From NCBI GenBank assembly GCA_963728655.1, contig CAVSLD010000002.1:1-64000 (forward strand): a stretch of DNA of 64,000 nt, written 5' to 3'. Of the stretch, positions 34,034-43,061 are shown one piece after another. Below the pieces are notes generated by a model. That model was not told the DNA's origin. It was given only the letters and a program-made list of their open reading frames with translations, and did not search any database. The stretch is from Iamia sp963728655 (lineage in GTDB: Bacteria; Actinomycetota; Acidimicrobiia; Acidimicrobiales; Iamiaceae). The translations under genes were made by a program, and so were the position numbers. Within the stretch, counting starts at the first letter, position 1, and each line of letters starts with the position of its first letter.

Positions 34034-34705
34034 TCAGGCCGGTGGCGATCCCTCGGAGGGGGAGCGCAGCTGGCCTCGGAGCCGGCAGCGAGCGCGACGG
34101 GGGTCCTTGGGGACCAGCTCGTCGACGGTGATGCCGCCGACGGACTCTGCGATCCCTTGGGCCAGGCCGAGGTGGAGCTGGCACACGGTGTCGGGGTCGC
34201 TCAACGCAGCGGAGGCGAAGGGGCACGTCCGGAGCGTGAGGTCGAAGTCGTCGTCCGAGCGGCTGACGTCGGGCGCGAAGCCCTGGCGGGCCATCTGATC
34301 GACCAGGGTCTCGAGGGGTGAGGCGTCGGTGGTCGCGCCCAGTCGTTGACGCCGCCCGGCTCGACGTCCGACCTCGACGGGCGTCGAGCCGCTGCGGACG
34401 AGCTCGGTCAGCAGGAGCGCGAGGCGTTCGAACGGGCCGGTGACGCCCCACCGGCTGTCTGTCGCGGGGTCGACCGTGTACTGGAGGCGTGGTCGGCCCC
34501 GGCCCGTCGGGGGTGCCGTTCGTTCGCGGACGAGCTCGGCGTCGACCAGCTTCGCCAGGTGCTGGCGGATGGCGTTGTGGTTCAGGCCGAGGTGGTCGGT
34601 CAGCTCTGCGACGTCGACGGGGCGGTCGGCGTCGTCGAGGTACCGGAAGATCTCGTGTCGCGTGGGGTCGCCCAGTGCTCGAGCCTGGACCTGGAGGGTG
34701 GGCAT
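34034..34705 (-). CDS. Fe-S cluster-containing HTH regulator (SufR-like)
   Basis: The N-terminal winged helix (ALGDPTRHEIFRYLDDADRP; VAELTDHLGLNHNAIRQHLA) is of the ArsR/DeoR-like SufR type. The C-terminal part has TCPFASAAL, TVCQLHLGL and ARCRLR: the Cys and His pattern seen in SufR-type proteins that bind an iron-sulfur cluster. It could sense NO, O2 or Fe-S status. It is divergent from the two membrane-protein genes at 34,852 and 35,133, with palindromes in the shared promoter region. Confidence 0.75.
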   Translation of the reverse strand: MPTLQVQARALGDPTRHEIFRYLDDADRPVDVAELTDHLGLNHNAIRQHLAKLVDAELVRERTAPPTGRGRPRLQYTVDPATDSRWGVTGPFERLALLLTELVRSGSTPVEVGRRAGRRQRLGATTDASPLETLVDQMARQGFAPDVSRSDDDFDLTLRTCPFASAALSDPDTVCQLHLGLAQGIAESVGGITVDELVPKDPRRARCRLRGQLRSPSEGSPPA

Positions 34706-34757
34706 GCGGGTCGTCTCGGGGATGAGGTGTGTGCTCGTGCAGAGATTCTACTCCATG

Positions 34758-34836
34758 TCAGACCAATCTGAGCCGGGCGATGCCTGTTCGGACTGGACCT
34801 GGGGAGATGCGGTGCGCGAATAATAGTTCAGACTAG
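34758..34836. promoter_or_regulatory. Operator-like repeats in the divergent promoter
   Basis: TCAGACCAATCTGA (34,758-34,771) is a TCAGA-N4-TCTGA palindrome. GTTCGGACTGG (34,786-34,796) and GTTCAGACTAG (34,826-34,836) are similar direct repeats 40 bp apart. The last lies 15 bp before the ATG at 34,852. They are good candidates for binding by the Fe-S regulator encoded on the other strand. Confidence 0.5.
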
Positions 34837-34851
34837 AAAAAGGAGCGAGCC

Positions 34852-35133
34852 ATGTCGTCGTCGGGTGTTGCGGTGTCGTGGGAGGAGAGCCCGGGAGTGG
34901 GGAGTGCCCTGGTCGTCGGCATGGTGGTGGGGGCGGTGGTCTCCTTCTTCGGGATGTTGCTCGGTGGTCTCCTCGGCGGTCTCGGCGTCGGGGCCTCTCT
35001 GGGCCTGGCCGGCTTCGTCGCGTTCTGGGGCGGCTTGGGCTTCGGCGGGATGATGGGTGGTGTCGCCGGACTCATCCGTGAGGCTGCGCACGACGCACCC
35101 CATGACGGCCCGTCGACAGGGTTGGTCGACTGA
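34852..35133 (+). CDS. Small glycine-rich membrane protein
   Basis: A 93-residue protein with two or three hydrophobic stretches rich in Gly (VVGMVVGAVVSFFGMLLGG; LAGFVAFWGGLGFGGMMGG), a glycine-zipper style. AAAAAGGAGC precedes the ATG. Its stop overlaps the ATG of the YwiC-like gene, so it is the first gene of a two-gene unit. Function unknown. Confidence 0.6.
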   Translation: MSSSGVAVSWEESPGVGSALVVGMVVGAVVSFFGMLLGGLLGGLGVGASLGLAGFVAFWGGLGFGGMMGGVAGLIREAAHDAPHDGPSTGLVD

Positions 35134-35966
35134 TGGTCGACGTCGCCCGGACCCGTCCGGCCGGGCGCACCGACGGTCCAGCCCCGAAGGCTCGCCCGCA
35201 CTGGCGGTCCGTGGCCGTGCCGGCGGAGCACGGCGGGTGGGGGCTGACCCTCGAGCCGATCGTCCTGGGCTTGGTGGTGGCGCCCAGCGCGGCTGGTCTC
35301 AGCGTCGGCGTCGCGGCGGTTCTGGCCTTCCTGGCTCGGACTCCCCTCAAGCTGGTGCTCGTCGACGCACGACGGAGACGCTGCTTGCCTCGGACCGTGC
35401 TCGCTCGGCAGGTGCTCGCGGTCGAGCTGGCCCTCATCGCCGTCTCGTTGGCCTACCTGGCCCTGGTCGCTCCCGCAGGGGCGTGGGTGCCGCTGGTCGG
35501 CGTCGTACCCCTCGTCGTCCTCGAGCTGTGGTTCGACATGCGATCCCGCAGCCGCCGTCTCGTGCCCGAGCTCGCGGGCGCGGTCGGCATCACGGGGGTG
35601 GTGGCTGTCATCGTGCTCGTGGGAGGAGAGGACCTTCGCCTCGCCGGCGCGCTGTGGCTCGTCCTCATCGCTCGTGCCCTCACTTCGATCGTCACGGTGC
35701 GAGACCAGGTGGGGCGTCTCCACGGTCGAGGTGCGGACCCACGCCGCACATCGCTCGCTGACCTGGTCGCGCTCGGGTCTGCGGCGGCGGCGGTCGCTGT
35801 CGACGCCTCGTTGCTCCTCGGTGCTCTCGCTGTCGTCGTCGTCGTCGTCGTGCAGCGCGCCCTCGGACGCGACCCGCTCCCCCGAGCCGTCGTCCTGGGT
35901 CTCCGGCAGACCGCACTCGGGCTCGTGGTCGTCGCCGCGTCGGCCGTCGGGGTCCTGGTCGCGTGA
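35133..35966 (+). CDS. YwiC-like membrane protein
   Basis: A 277-residue, multi-helix membrane protein with the family signature AVPAEHGGWGLTLEPIVLGL near the start and ARTPLKLVLVDARRRR. YwiC-like proteins are found near anaerobic nitrate respiration genes in Bacillus and actinobacteria, but their activity is unknown. The fourth to eighth helices include a run of Val (ALAVVVVVVV). It is co-translated with the small Gly-rich protein. Context with globins and a Mo enzyme supports a nitrogen-oxide link. Confidence 0.75.
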   Translation: MVDVARTRPAGRTDGPAPKARPHWRSVAVPAEHGGWGLTLEPIVLGLVVAPSAAGLSVGVAAVLAFLARTPLKLVLVDARRRRCLPRTVLARQVLAVELALIAVSLAYLALVAPAGAWVPLVGVVPLVVLELWFDMRSRSRRLVPELAGAVGITGVVAVIVLVGGEDLRLAGALWLVLIARALTSIVTVRDQVGRLHGRGADPRRTSLADLVALGSAAAAVAVDASLLLGALAVVVVVVVQRALGRDPLPRAVVLGLRQTALGLVVVAASAVGVLVA

Positions 35967-36141
35967 TGGTCGCAGTCCACCGACGGCCTCGGCGGGCCGC
36001 GGACCCCGAGCCTGCACCCGTCCCCCGACGTGACAGGTCGCGACGATCGACCTGGTGGGCACCTCCGTCAGCCGCGATGGCCATGGACCCGGTGCAACCG
36101 AGGGGCGGGCATGTCACCTGCATCGTCGCGGTGAGCGACCG

Positions 36142-36453
36142 GTGAGCGGCGTCGTGTCCCTCCCCGACGGGATGCGCGAGGTGCGGCGGACACCTGTCTT
36201 CGACATCGCATCCATGCCCCCAGCCTTGGGTGGGACGCACCGCGCCGGGACGTGGGCGGTGCTGCACGTGGCGCAGGGGTCGGTCCGGTTCGTCGAGCTC
36301 GAGGGAGACGATCGTCGGGTGGTGGACGTCGACGCCGGCGACGACCTGGTCATCGTCCCCGATGTCGCCCACCGGGTCGAGCCGTCCGAGGACGTCCGGT
36401 TCTGCGTCGCCTTCCACCGTCCTGACAGCGTGGTGCCGCCGGCTGCCGGATGA
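36142..36453 (+). CDS. DUF1971 cupin (TehB-like)
   Basis: From GTG 36,142, a 103-residue single-domain cupin: LPDGMREVRRTPVFD, THRAGTWAVLHVAQGSVRF, DAGDDLVIVPDVAHRVEP and VRFCVAFHRPD. It matches DUF1971, often seen beside globins, nitrate or tellurite genes. One His (THRAGTW) and the VAHRVEP His could bind metal. The gap 35,967-36,141 shows no gene. It is convergent with the globin genes. Confidence 0.72.
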   Translation: MSGVVSLPDGMREVRRTPVFDIASMPPALGGTHRAGTWAVLHVAQGSVRFVELEGDDRRVVDVDAGDDLVIVPDVAHRVEPSEDVRFCVAFHRPDSVVPPAAG

Positions 36454-36524
36454 GTCCCGACCCTGGCTGCTGACCAAGTTGGACGCTCGCGCACCGATCG
36501 AGCAGGTGGGCCGTCCCGGGTGGT

Positions 36525-37013
36525 TCAGGCGCGGCTCGGCGGGCTCCAGGAGTAGCCGAACACGTGCTTGGCCATCCCGGCCATCAGCGTCTCGGCGTGC
36601 GACACCGCCTTGTCGGCGAGAGGACCCGAGAACCGTTCGTCGATGCAGGAGCGCCAGAGCGTGATCCACCGGTCGCAGTGCTCGGCCTCGATCGGCTCGA
36701 GGGCGTGGAGGTGGCGGTGCGTGCGGGTGACCGAGCCCCGGAACCCCTTGGTGCCGTGGAGGATCCAGCACCAGTAGTCGATGAGGTTCAAGATGTGCTC
36801 GGGCCAGTCGACCTCTGCGACCTCCTCGAACACGGGTCCGAGCAGGTCGTCGAACATGATCTCGCGGTAGAAGGCGATGACCAGGTCGTTGACGTGCGTG
36901 CGGCTGGTGATGTCGGGACGGTCGCGCTGGTCGGTCACCAGGCCGGACCAGCAGGCCGGGTCCCCGCCCTGGTCGGACGGGGCCACGTGGCGGGCGACAG
37001 CGGGGTCAGGCAC
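36525..37013 (-). CDS. Truncated hemoglobin (group III-like), second copy
   Basis: A 2/2 globin fold: LVIAFYREIMFDDLLGPVFE, AEVDWPEHILNLIDYWCWIL, TRTHRHLHALEPIEAEHCDR with the proximal His region, and WITLWRSCIDERF. It carries a ~35-residue N-terminal extension; GTG near 36,938 is an alternative start. Group III globins are implicated in NO or nitrite chemistry. It overlaps the upstream globin gene by 8 bp, and the two are clearly related but diverged. Confidence 0.82.
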   Translation of the reverse strand: MPDPAVARHVAPSDQGGDPACWSGLVTDQRDRPDITSRTHVNDLVIAFYREIMFDDLLGPVFEEVAEVDWPEHILNLIDYWCWILHGTKGFRGSVTRTHRHLHALEPIEAEHCDRWITLWRSCIDERFSGPLADKAVSHAETLMAGMAKHVFGYSWSPPSRA

Positions 37014-37419
37014 GGACCCTGACCCCGATCAGCTGTTGGCTGTGCACCCGGGCCACGTCGTCGGCCAGCTCGAGCGCACGGGTGGCGCGGGGCCCTGTCC
37101 ACCCCATCTCGACCGTCTCGTGGAACAGCTCGAGCCACCGGTCGAAGTGGGCCTGGGTGAACGGTGCCCGGGCGTGGATCAGTGCGTGGGCGCGGAAGGG
37201 GTTGCGCGAGTAGCCCTCGATGCCGAGCAGAGCGCGACACCAGAAGGCGGTGAGCTTGGGGAGGTGCTCGGACCAGTCGACGGCGGCCACCTCGTTGAAG
37301 ACCGGCCCCAGGAGGTCGTCCTGGGCCACGTCCTGGTAGAAGCGTCGCACCATCTCGGCGATCTCGGCCGGGTCGTCGAGGTCTCCGACGGGTGGGGGTC
37401 GGTGTGCGGGGCTGTTCAC
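37006..37419 (-). CDS. Truncated hemoglobin (group III-like), first copy
   Basis: A 137-residue globin (MVRRFYQDVAQDDLLGPVFN; AAVDWSEHLPKLTAFWCRAL; FRAHALIHARAPFTQAHFDR, then WLELFHETVEMGW). The HARAPF..AHFDRW segment holds the expected proximal His. Start GTG 37,419. It leads a two-globin operon whose upstream region contains the palindrome at 37,483-37,498. A tandem pair suggests different ligands, redox roles or a heterodimer. Confidence 0.84.
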   Translation of the reverse strand: MNSPAHRPPPVGDLDDPAEIAEMVRRFYQDVAQDDLLGPVFNEVAAVDWSEHLPKLTAFWCRALLGIEGYSRNPFRAHALIHARAPFTQAHFDRWLELFHETVEMGWTGPRATRALELADDVARVHSQQLIGVRVRA

Positions 37420-37482
37420 GGATCGCTGCTCTGCTCTCGGGGGTGCATCGTCGAGCTGCCTCCGGTGTGGTCTCAGGTATTC

Positions 37483-37498
37483 TCTAGCACATGCTAGA
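37483..37498. promoter_or_regulatory. Palindrome upstream of the globin pair
   Basis: TCTAGCA-CA-TGCTAGA, perfect 7 bp arms with a 2-base centre, 64 bp upstream of the first globin start and just beyond the 3' end of the HPP gene. On the minus strand it is followed by GAATAC, a possible -10. A dimeric regulator (Rrf2/NsrR-like, SufR-like or other) could bind here. Confidence 0.55.
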
Positions 37499-37503
37499 AG
37501 ACT

Positions 37504-38079
37504 TCAAGTCGACGGCCGAGGCGCCCAGCGGGGGTAGTCGATGCCGGCGAGGTGGTTGATCGCGTAGGCCTGCACGACCATCAGGGCGACGGCGACCATG
37601 AGGATCACCAGGTCGATGGGCTCGCGGAGGATGCCGAGGGAGACGATGAGCGTGGTCGCCCCGGCGGGCGGGTGGGGGGCCTTGGCCCAGACCATGACCC
37701 CCGAGGTGAGGCCGAGCGAGAGGGCTGCGGCCCCCACCCGGGTCCATCCCACGCCCTCGACCAGCGCCGGTCCGGTGGCGGTGAGGCCGAACACCAGGAG
37801 GGCCAGGTAGCCGGCGGCGCAGCCGATGCCGTGGCCGATCAGGGTGTTGCGGGGTGACGAGGCCGGCTGCATCGGTGTGTAGAAGAGGAGGAAGGCCGTG
37901 GGTCCGAGGGACGGGAAGATGAAGGGCGCACCGGTGACGAGGGCGACCGCGGAGAGCAGGGCGATGGCGATGACGCCGTTGACGAAGGCGAACAGGCCCA
38001 GGACCCGGGTGGAGTCGTGGCGCTCGACGAGGGAGGGGAGCCGCGCCCGGGCCGCCAGGCCGTAGACGATGGTCGCCAT
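37504..38079 (-). CDS. HPP-family membrane protein
   Basis: A 191-residue protein with four or five helices and the HPP signature KAPHPPAGATTLIVSLG, preceded by FPSLGPTAFLLFY. HPP proteins are integral membrane proteins; plant and cyanobacterial members move nitrite. It lies 84 bp downstream of a small membrane gene on the same strand, next to the globins, and fits a nitrite-handling module. Start ATG 38,079. Confidence 0.82.
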   Translation of the reverse strand: MATIVYGLAARARLPSLVERHDSTRVLGLFAFVNGVIAIALLSAVALVTGAPFIFPSLGPTAFLLFYTPMQPASSPRNTLIGHGIGCAAGYLALLVFGLTATGPALVEGVGWTRVGAAALSLGLTSGVMVWAKAPHPPAGATTLIVSLGILREPIDLVILMVAVALMVVQAYAINHLAGIDYPRWAPRPST

Positions 38080-38163
38080 GTCGCCGCCGATGGGTCCCGG
38101 TCGGGTCGGCCCCGAGCGGGGGTGGGCGGCATCGCTCTCCCTCCGGGTCAGGGGACGGTTCGC

Positions 38164-38385
38164 TCATCGCAGGTAGCGGTAGAACGCGGCCGATCCGGCC
38201 GCCAGGAGCACCGAGAAGCCGGCGGTCACCCAGGTCAGACCATCGTCGTCGGCGAGGAGGGCGTCGAGCCCGACGGTCAGGAGGAACATCTGGAGGGCCA
38301 GGAGCACGACCACGAAGACGCCGACGGCGACGGGCACCTCGCGGGCGGACCGACGGTGCCGGGGGCCCTCGTGGGGAGCGGTCAT
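38164..38385 (-). CDS. Small two-helix membrane protein
   Basis: A 73-residue protein: basic N-terminus (MTAPHEGPRHRRSAREV), helix VPVAVGVFVVVLLALQMFLL, short acidic loop and helix WVTAGFSVLLAAGSAAFY. The ATG overlaps the stop of the Rieske gene. It resembles small subunits accompanying respiratory complexes (for example DUF6755-type), but the family is uncertain. Confidence 0.6.
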   Translation of the reverse strand: MTAPHEGPRHRRSAREVPVAVGVFVVVLLALQMFLLTVGLDALLADDDGLTWVTAGFSVLLAAGSAAFYRYLR

Positions 38386-38933
38386 CGCTCGTCGCTCTCG
38401 CCCAGGTTGGCCACGGCCCAGACCGTGTCGCCCCGGACGGTCGACGTCGATGCGGCCGAGCGGGCGCTGGGGCGGCCCGGCCAGGACGTCGCCGGACTCG
38501 GCGTCGAAGACGCCCTCGTGGCAGGGGCACTCCATCTCCTCGCTGCCGTCCTTGTAGTAGACGACGCAGCCCAGGTGGGTGCACTTCTGGCTGAAGGCTC
38601 GGAGCTCGCCGCCCGGGAGGTGGACGAGGATGGCGGGGTCGGCGTCGGTGGGGTAGCGGAACAGGTGGGCGGTGCCCTCGGGGACGGCTGCGAGGGCGAC
38701 GATCGGCCGTCGGCTCGCCCTCGTTGATCGAGCGGAGTGACGACCACAGGGCGACGCCGACGCTTCCGGCGGCGAACCCCCCGGAGGCGAGGACCAGGTA
38801 GCGGACGAACTCGCGCCGGGTCACCTCGTCCTCGCCGGCGGAGGTGAGGGGGAAGTCGGCACGCCAGGTGGCGGCCTCGTCATCGGTGGTGACCTCGACC
38901 TGGCGGCGCCGTCGCGATGTCTCGCCCGGTCAC
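38382..38933 (-). pseudogene. Rieske [2Fe-2S] protein, frameshifted
   Basis: The N-terminus has a Tat-like signal anchor (TRREFVRYLVLASGGFAAGS). The Rieske motifs CTHLGC and CPCHEGVFDAESGDVLAG are present but in a different frame from the signal; frame changes occur near 38,725 and 38,445. Restored, the protein would be ~180 residues. The exact start is unclear because another frame problem lies around 38,890-38,933. It would sit on the outer membrane face and pass electrons. It lies immediately downstream of the Mo enzyme and upstream of the small membrane gene. Confidence 0.72.
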
Positions 38934-41847
38934 GGCTGCTCCTCCAGCTCGTCGAGACCGAAGGGGTCGTCCTGCCAGGAGCGGTTGCCCGCCCCGGCCA
39001 TGACGTCGATCGGGACCGGGCTCGTGGGCCACGGCCCGCACCTTGGTGGTGACCGTCTGGTTGCCGAAGCGCCACTCGTCGACGAGGGTCCCGGTGCGGG
39101 TGGCGGCGAACTCGTCGGGCGATCCGAACCAGAGGGCCTCGCTGGGGCAGACCGAGGCGCACATGGGCTTGAGCCCGACCGAGGTGCGGTCGTAGCACAT
39201 GTCGCACTTCATCATCTGGTCGATGTCGGCCTCGTAGTTGGGCACCCCGAACGGGCAGGCGAGCACGCAGTTCGAGCACCCGATGCAGCGGGGCTTCAGC
39301 GACGACTGCACCACCCCGTCCTCGTTCTGCTTGATGGCGTCGGCCGGGCACACCTCGGCGCAGGTCGGGTCCTCGCAGTGCATGCAGACCATGGGTGCGG
39401 TCTGGGTCGACAGCCCACGGTCGATCTCGTCGAGGTGGATGAGCGACCGGCCGCGGTGGGTGCCGCACTCGGCGCAGGCCTGGACGCAGGCCTGGCAGCC
39501 GATGCAGCGGCTCTGGTCGATGACGAACATGGAGTCGCCGAAGTCGCCGACCACGAGCGAGGACGGCGACGGCTTGGGGCCGATGGAGACGGGGACGCTG
39601 GTCATCGGGTGCTCTCCGTCCTCGTGGAGGTCCATGTCGCGGATGTCGACGGGTGTGGTGGAGGCGCCGGCCACCCGTTCGATCCGCACCGCCGAGACCT
39701 TGTACTCGGGGATCTTGGACTCCGGGTCGAGGGCCCGGTTGGTGAGCTGGTTCGCGGCCTGGCTGCCCGCCCAGTGGTAGGGGATGAACACCGTGTCGGG
39801 CCGGATCGTGGCCACCACCTTCGCGGGCAGGGTCATGGAGCCTCGGCGGGAGGTGACGCGCACGGTGTCGCCGTCGGCGATGCCGTGGGCCTCGGCGAGG
39901 CGGGGGTGCATCTCGCACAGCGGCTCGGGGTACTGCTCGACCAGCGGGCCGATGCGGCGGGTCTGGGTGCCCGAGAGGTACTGGCTGATGACCCGCCCGG
40001 TGGTGAGCCAGGTGGGGTACTCGTCGTCGACGACCTCGGCCGGCGGGCGGTAGGGGACGGGGTGGAACCGGGCCCGCCCGTCGGGGAAGGCGAAGCGGCC
40101 GCCCTCGTAGAGGCGGGGGGTCCCGGGGTGGCCCTCGTGGGGACACGGCCAGAACACCCCCATCTCCTCCTCGATGCGCTCCCAGGTGATGCCCCGGTAG
40201 TCGGCCGTGCCGCCGGAGGACGCCAGGCGGAGCTCGTCGAAGATCTCCCTGGTCGACGTGAAGGGGAAGTAGCGGCCCCGGCCGAGCCGGTCGGCCAGGT
40301 CGCAGATGATCTCCCAGTCGCGTCGGGCGTTGCCCGGGGGCGCCTTGGCCGGGTTGAGCTTGATGACCCTGCCCTCGACGCTGGTGGAGGTGCCCTCGTC
40401 CTCCTCGTGGAGCGACCCGGGGAGCACGATGTCGGCGTGGGCGGCGGACTCGGTGAGGAAGAAGTCGATGGCCGTGTAGTGCTCGAGGCGGTCGAGGGCC
40501 TCGGCGGTGAGCCCGGTGTCGGGCAGCGACACGGCCGGGTTGAAGCAGATCGACAGCAGGCCCTTGATCTCGCCGCGGTGGATGGCCTCCATGATCTCCT
40601 GAGCGGTGAGGCCCTTGCCCGGGATCTCGTCGACGTCGCACCCCCAGACCTCTGCGGTGTGGGCGCGGTGCTCGGGGTTGGTGACGTCGCGGTTGCCCGG
40701 GGAGCTGATCGCACTTGTGGCCCTGCTCGCGACCGCCCTGGCCGTTGCCCTGGCCGGTGATGGTGGTGACGCCGCACCCGGGCTTGCCGAACCGTCCGGT
40801 GGCGAGGCCCAGGTTGATGCAGGACAGGACGTTCTCGACGCCCTTGGACTGGTGCTCGATGCCCCGGGCGTGCAGCAGCATGCCGGTCGCCGCGGTGCCC
40901 CAGATCTCGGCCGCCTCCTCGATCCGGGCGGCCGGCACCCCGGTCACCTCCTCCCCCCACCTCGGGTCGGCCTCCGCCACGCGCTGCGGCCGCGTCGCTC
41001 GAAGCCGACGGTGTGGTCGCGGATGAAGTCGTGGTCGAGCCAGTCCCGTTCGATGAGGACGTGGAGGATGGCTGCCCATGAGCGCCGAGTCGGTGCCCGG
41101 ACGCAGACCCAGGAACACGTCTGCGGTGCGGGCGATGGGGGTGACCCGCGGGTCGGCGACGATCAGCCGGGCGCCGCGGTCGCGTGCCCGCCAGATGTAG
41201 CTGGTGGTGATGGGGGAGCACTCGGCGATGTTCGACCCGGCCACGAAGACCACGTCGGCGAGGGGGATGTCGCTCCACGGGTTGGAGGCGCGGTCGATGC
41301 CGAGCGCCTTCATGTTGGCCTTGCCCGCCGAGACCATGCAGAGGCGTCCGTTGTAGTCGAGGTTCGCGGTGCCGACCCCGAGACGGGCGAACTTGCCCAT
41401 GAGGTAGGACTTCTCGTTCGAGAGCGACACCCCCGAGAGGACGGCGAAGGCATCGGGGCCGTGCTCGGCCTGGATGCGTCGGATCTCCGAGGCGACCCGG
41501 TCGAGGGCCCGATCCCAGTCGAGCGGGCGGAACCCGCCGGGTGCGGACGGGTCCCGCTCGAGCGGGTCGAGCAGCCGGTCGGGGTGGGCGTTCTGGAGGT
41601 AGCGCTTCACGCCCTTGGGGCAGAGCTTGCCCTCGTTGAAGGGGAAGTCGTACCAGGGCTCGAACCCCACGACCTCCTCGTCGCGGACCTGGAGGATGAT
41701 GCCGCACTGCTGGCCGCAGAAGCAGCAGTGCGTCTTGACCGACCGGTCGATCTCACCGTCGCCCTCCCACCCTCCGGCCGGTGTGGTGTTGAGGTGGGGT
41801 CCGTACCGGGCGACCAGCTCCTCCTCGGTGACAGGGGGGCGAGACAT
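38930..41847 (-). pseudogene. Molybdopterin oxidoreductase joined to polyferredoxin, frameshifted
   Basis: N-terminal part: 4Fe-4S site (THCCFCGQQCGI, Cys42/44/48 and Cys76), bis-MGD fold and the Mo-ligand region RLCMVSAGKAN (Cys170), closest in style to assimilatory nitrate reductases/FDH-like enzymes (GREQGHKCDQLPG; NLTN-type AGSQAANQLTNRA in the C-terminal domain). No Tat signal, so cytoplasmic. From MTSVPVSIGPKPSP (ATG 39,605) a ferredoxin part with four Cys clusters (CIGCQACVQAC; CMHCEDPTCAEVCP; CIGCSNCVLACP; CDMC...CASVCP) continues in frame, an apparent fusion. Frame changes near 41,073, 40,985, 40,700 and 39,022 are single-base events. Substrate could be nitrate or formate. Confidence 0.75.
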
Positions 41848-42892
41848 CAGCCGAAACCTCCGACGCGTTGGGACTGGGCGAGGGTGACGAGGCGACGTCG
41901 ACAGGTGGGGCAGTGGTCCTGGTAGCTGCCGCCGTCGCCGGTGTCGTAGTCCATGCCGACCTGGGGCAGGACGGTCTTGAGGTCGTCCATCTGCAGGACC
42001 GACGCGAACGGCTCCCCGCAGCGAGCGCAGCGCTGCTGGGGTCCGCTCGCCCCCGCCCGCTTGTAGTAGGCGACGCCGAGGTTGGCGGGCCGCTGGAAGA
42101 TGTGGAACAGCTTGCCGAACGGGATGTACATGAGCCCGAGGGTGACGGTCAGGGCGTGGGTGGTGTTGAGGAAGACGTAGAAGCGGCCCTCCATCCACAG
42201 GTTCGACGCCGTGAGGGCCAGGCCCGGTCACCGACACCGCGAACAAGCCCGGCCAGAGGCCAGGAAGTCGTTGGAGCGCTCGACGGCGAGGGCGCCGGGG
42301 TCGCGGAGGCGACGGCTCAGGAAGATGAAGACGCCGGCGAGCACGAGCACGGCCGAGATGTCGAGCAGGTGGAAGATGATCCAGCCGAGCGACGCTGCGG
42401 CTGTCGAACGTCATGGTGGCGATCGGTCCGGCGTACGCCTCGTACTCGCGTGCTGTTGCCGCCGGACGACTCGAAGTGGAGGAGGCCGAGCACCAAGGGG
42501 AAGGTGACCAGCGCGGCGAGGATGCACCCCCAGAACACCAGCTGGTGCGCCAGCCACCGGGCCCGCGACCGCCGACGGATGAACCCCTGGGCCAGCAGGT
42601 TGGACGCGACCAGGCCGGGCAGAGCGGCGGCGTTGGCACCGCGCCGGCCCCGGGTGCGGAAGGCCTGCCACCCCCGTCGGTTGAGCATCGCCGTCGGTGG
42701 ACGCCGCAACCAGACCAGGTACCGGTAGGTGACCCCGAAGATCGCGAACAGCGTGCCGAACAGGTAGCCCACCAGGGCTGCGTCGAACCAACGCAGGTTC
42801 CCACTGCCCACGACGGCGACGACGAGGGTGGCGACCACGAGGGCCCCTGCCCAGGAGGCGGCCCGGCGGTCGAGAGGGGCGCCTGCGCTCAC
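41847..42892 (-). pseudogene. NarI/HdrE-like membrane protein with zinc ribbon, frameshifted
   Basis: Helices (ALVVATLVVAVVGSGNLRWF; LVGYLFGTLFAIFGVTYRYL; LVFWGCILAALVTFPLVL; LNTTHALTVTLGLMYIPFGK) carry His residues that could bind heme b, as in NarI or HdrE/DsrM. The C-terminus is a zinc ribbon (CARCGEPF ... CPTCRR). Frame changes near 42,450, 42,395 and 42,235 interrupt the centre. The stop overlaps the ATG of the Mo enzyme. It probably anchors the Mo-ferredoxin protein to the quinone pool. First gene of the operon; the 170 bp upstream are shared with a divergent stress gene. Confidence 0.65.
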
Positions 42893-43061
42893 CGGACCGC
42901 TGGCTCCGCGACTGGTGCGGTGGCGTGATCGTGCCACGGCCCTGGCGCGACGTGTCCCGAGGACCACCCGTACGGGTGCGTCCGGAGCAGGCTGCGGAGG
43001 AGGGTGAAGGGCACGTCCTTAGTTAGAGTAGTCACTGGAACAACTCAGACGAGGTGCCGAC

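Noticed and set aside
33559..34131. A plus-strand 190-residue gene opposite the hemerythrin-like gene
   Set aside because: No ribosome-binding site or domain, and the minus-strand frame gives a coherent helical protein.
38930..41847. Selenocysteine formate dehydrogenase
   Set aside because: The Mo-ligand position is a plain Cys codon (Cys170) and no in-frame TGA with a nearby SECIS-like hairpin was noticed there.
38821..42804. A single 1,327-residue protein across the Mo enzyme region
   Set aside because: It only strings together in-frame and out-of-frame parts of at least two genes; real motifs switch frames inside it.
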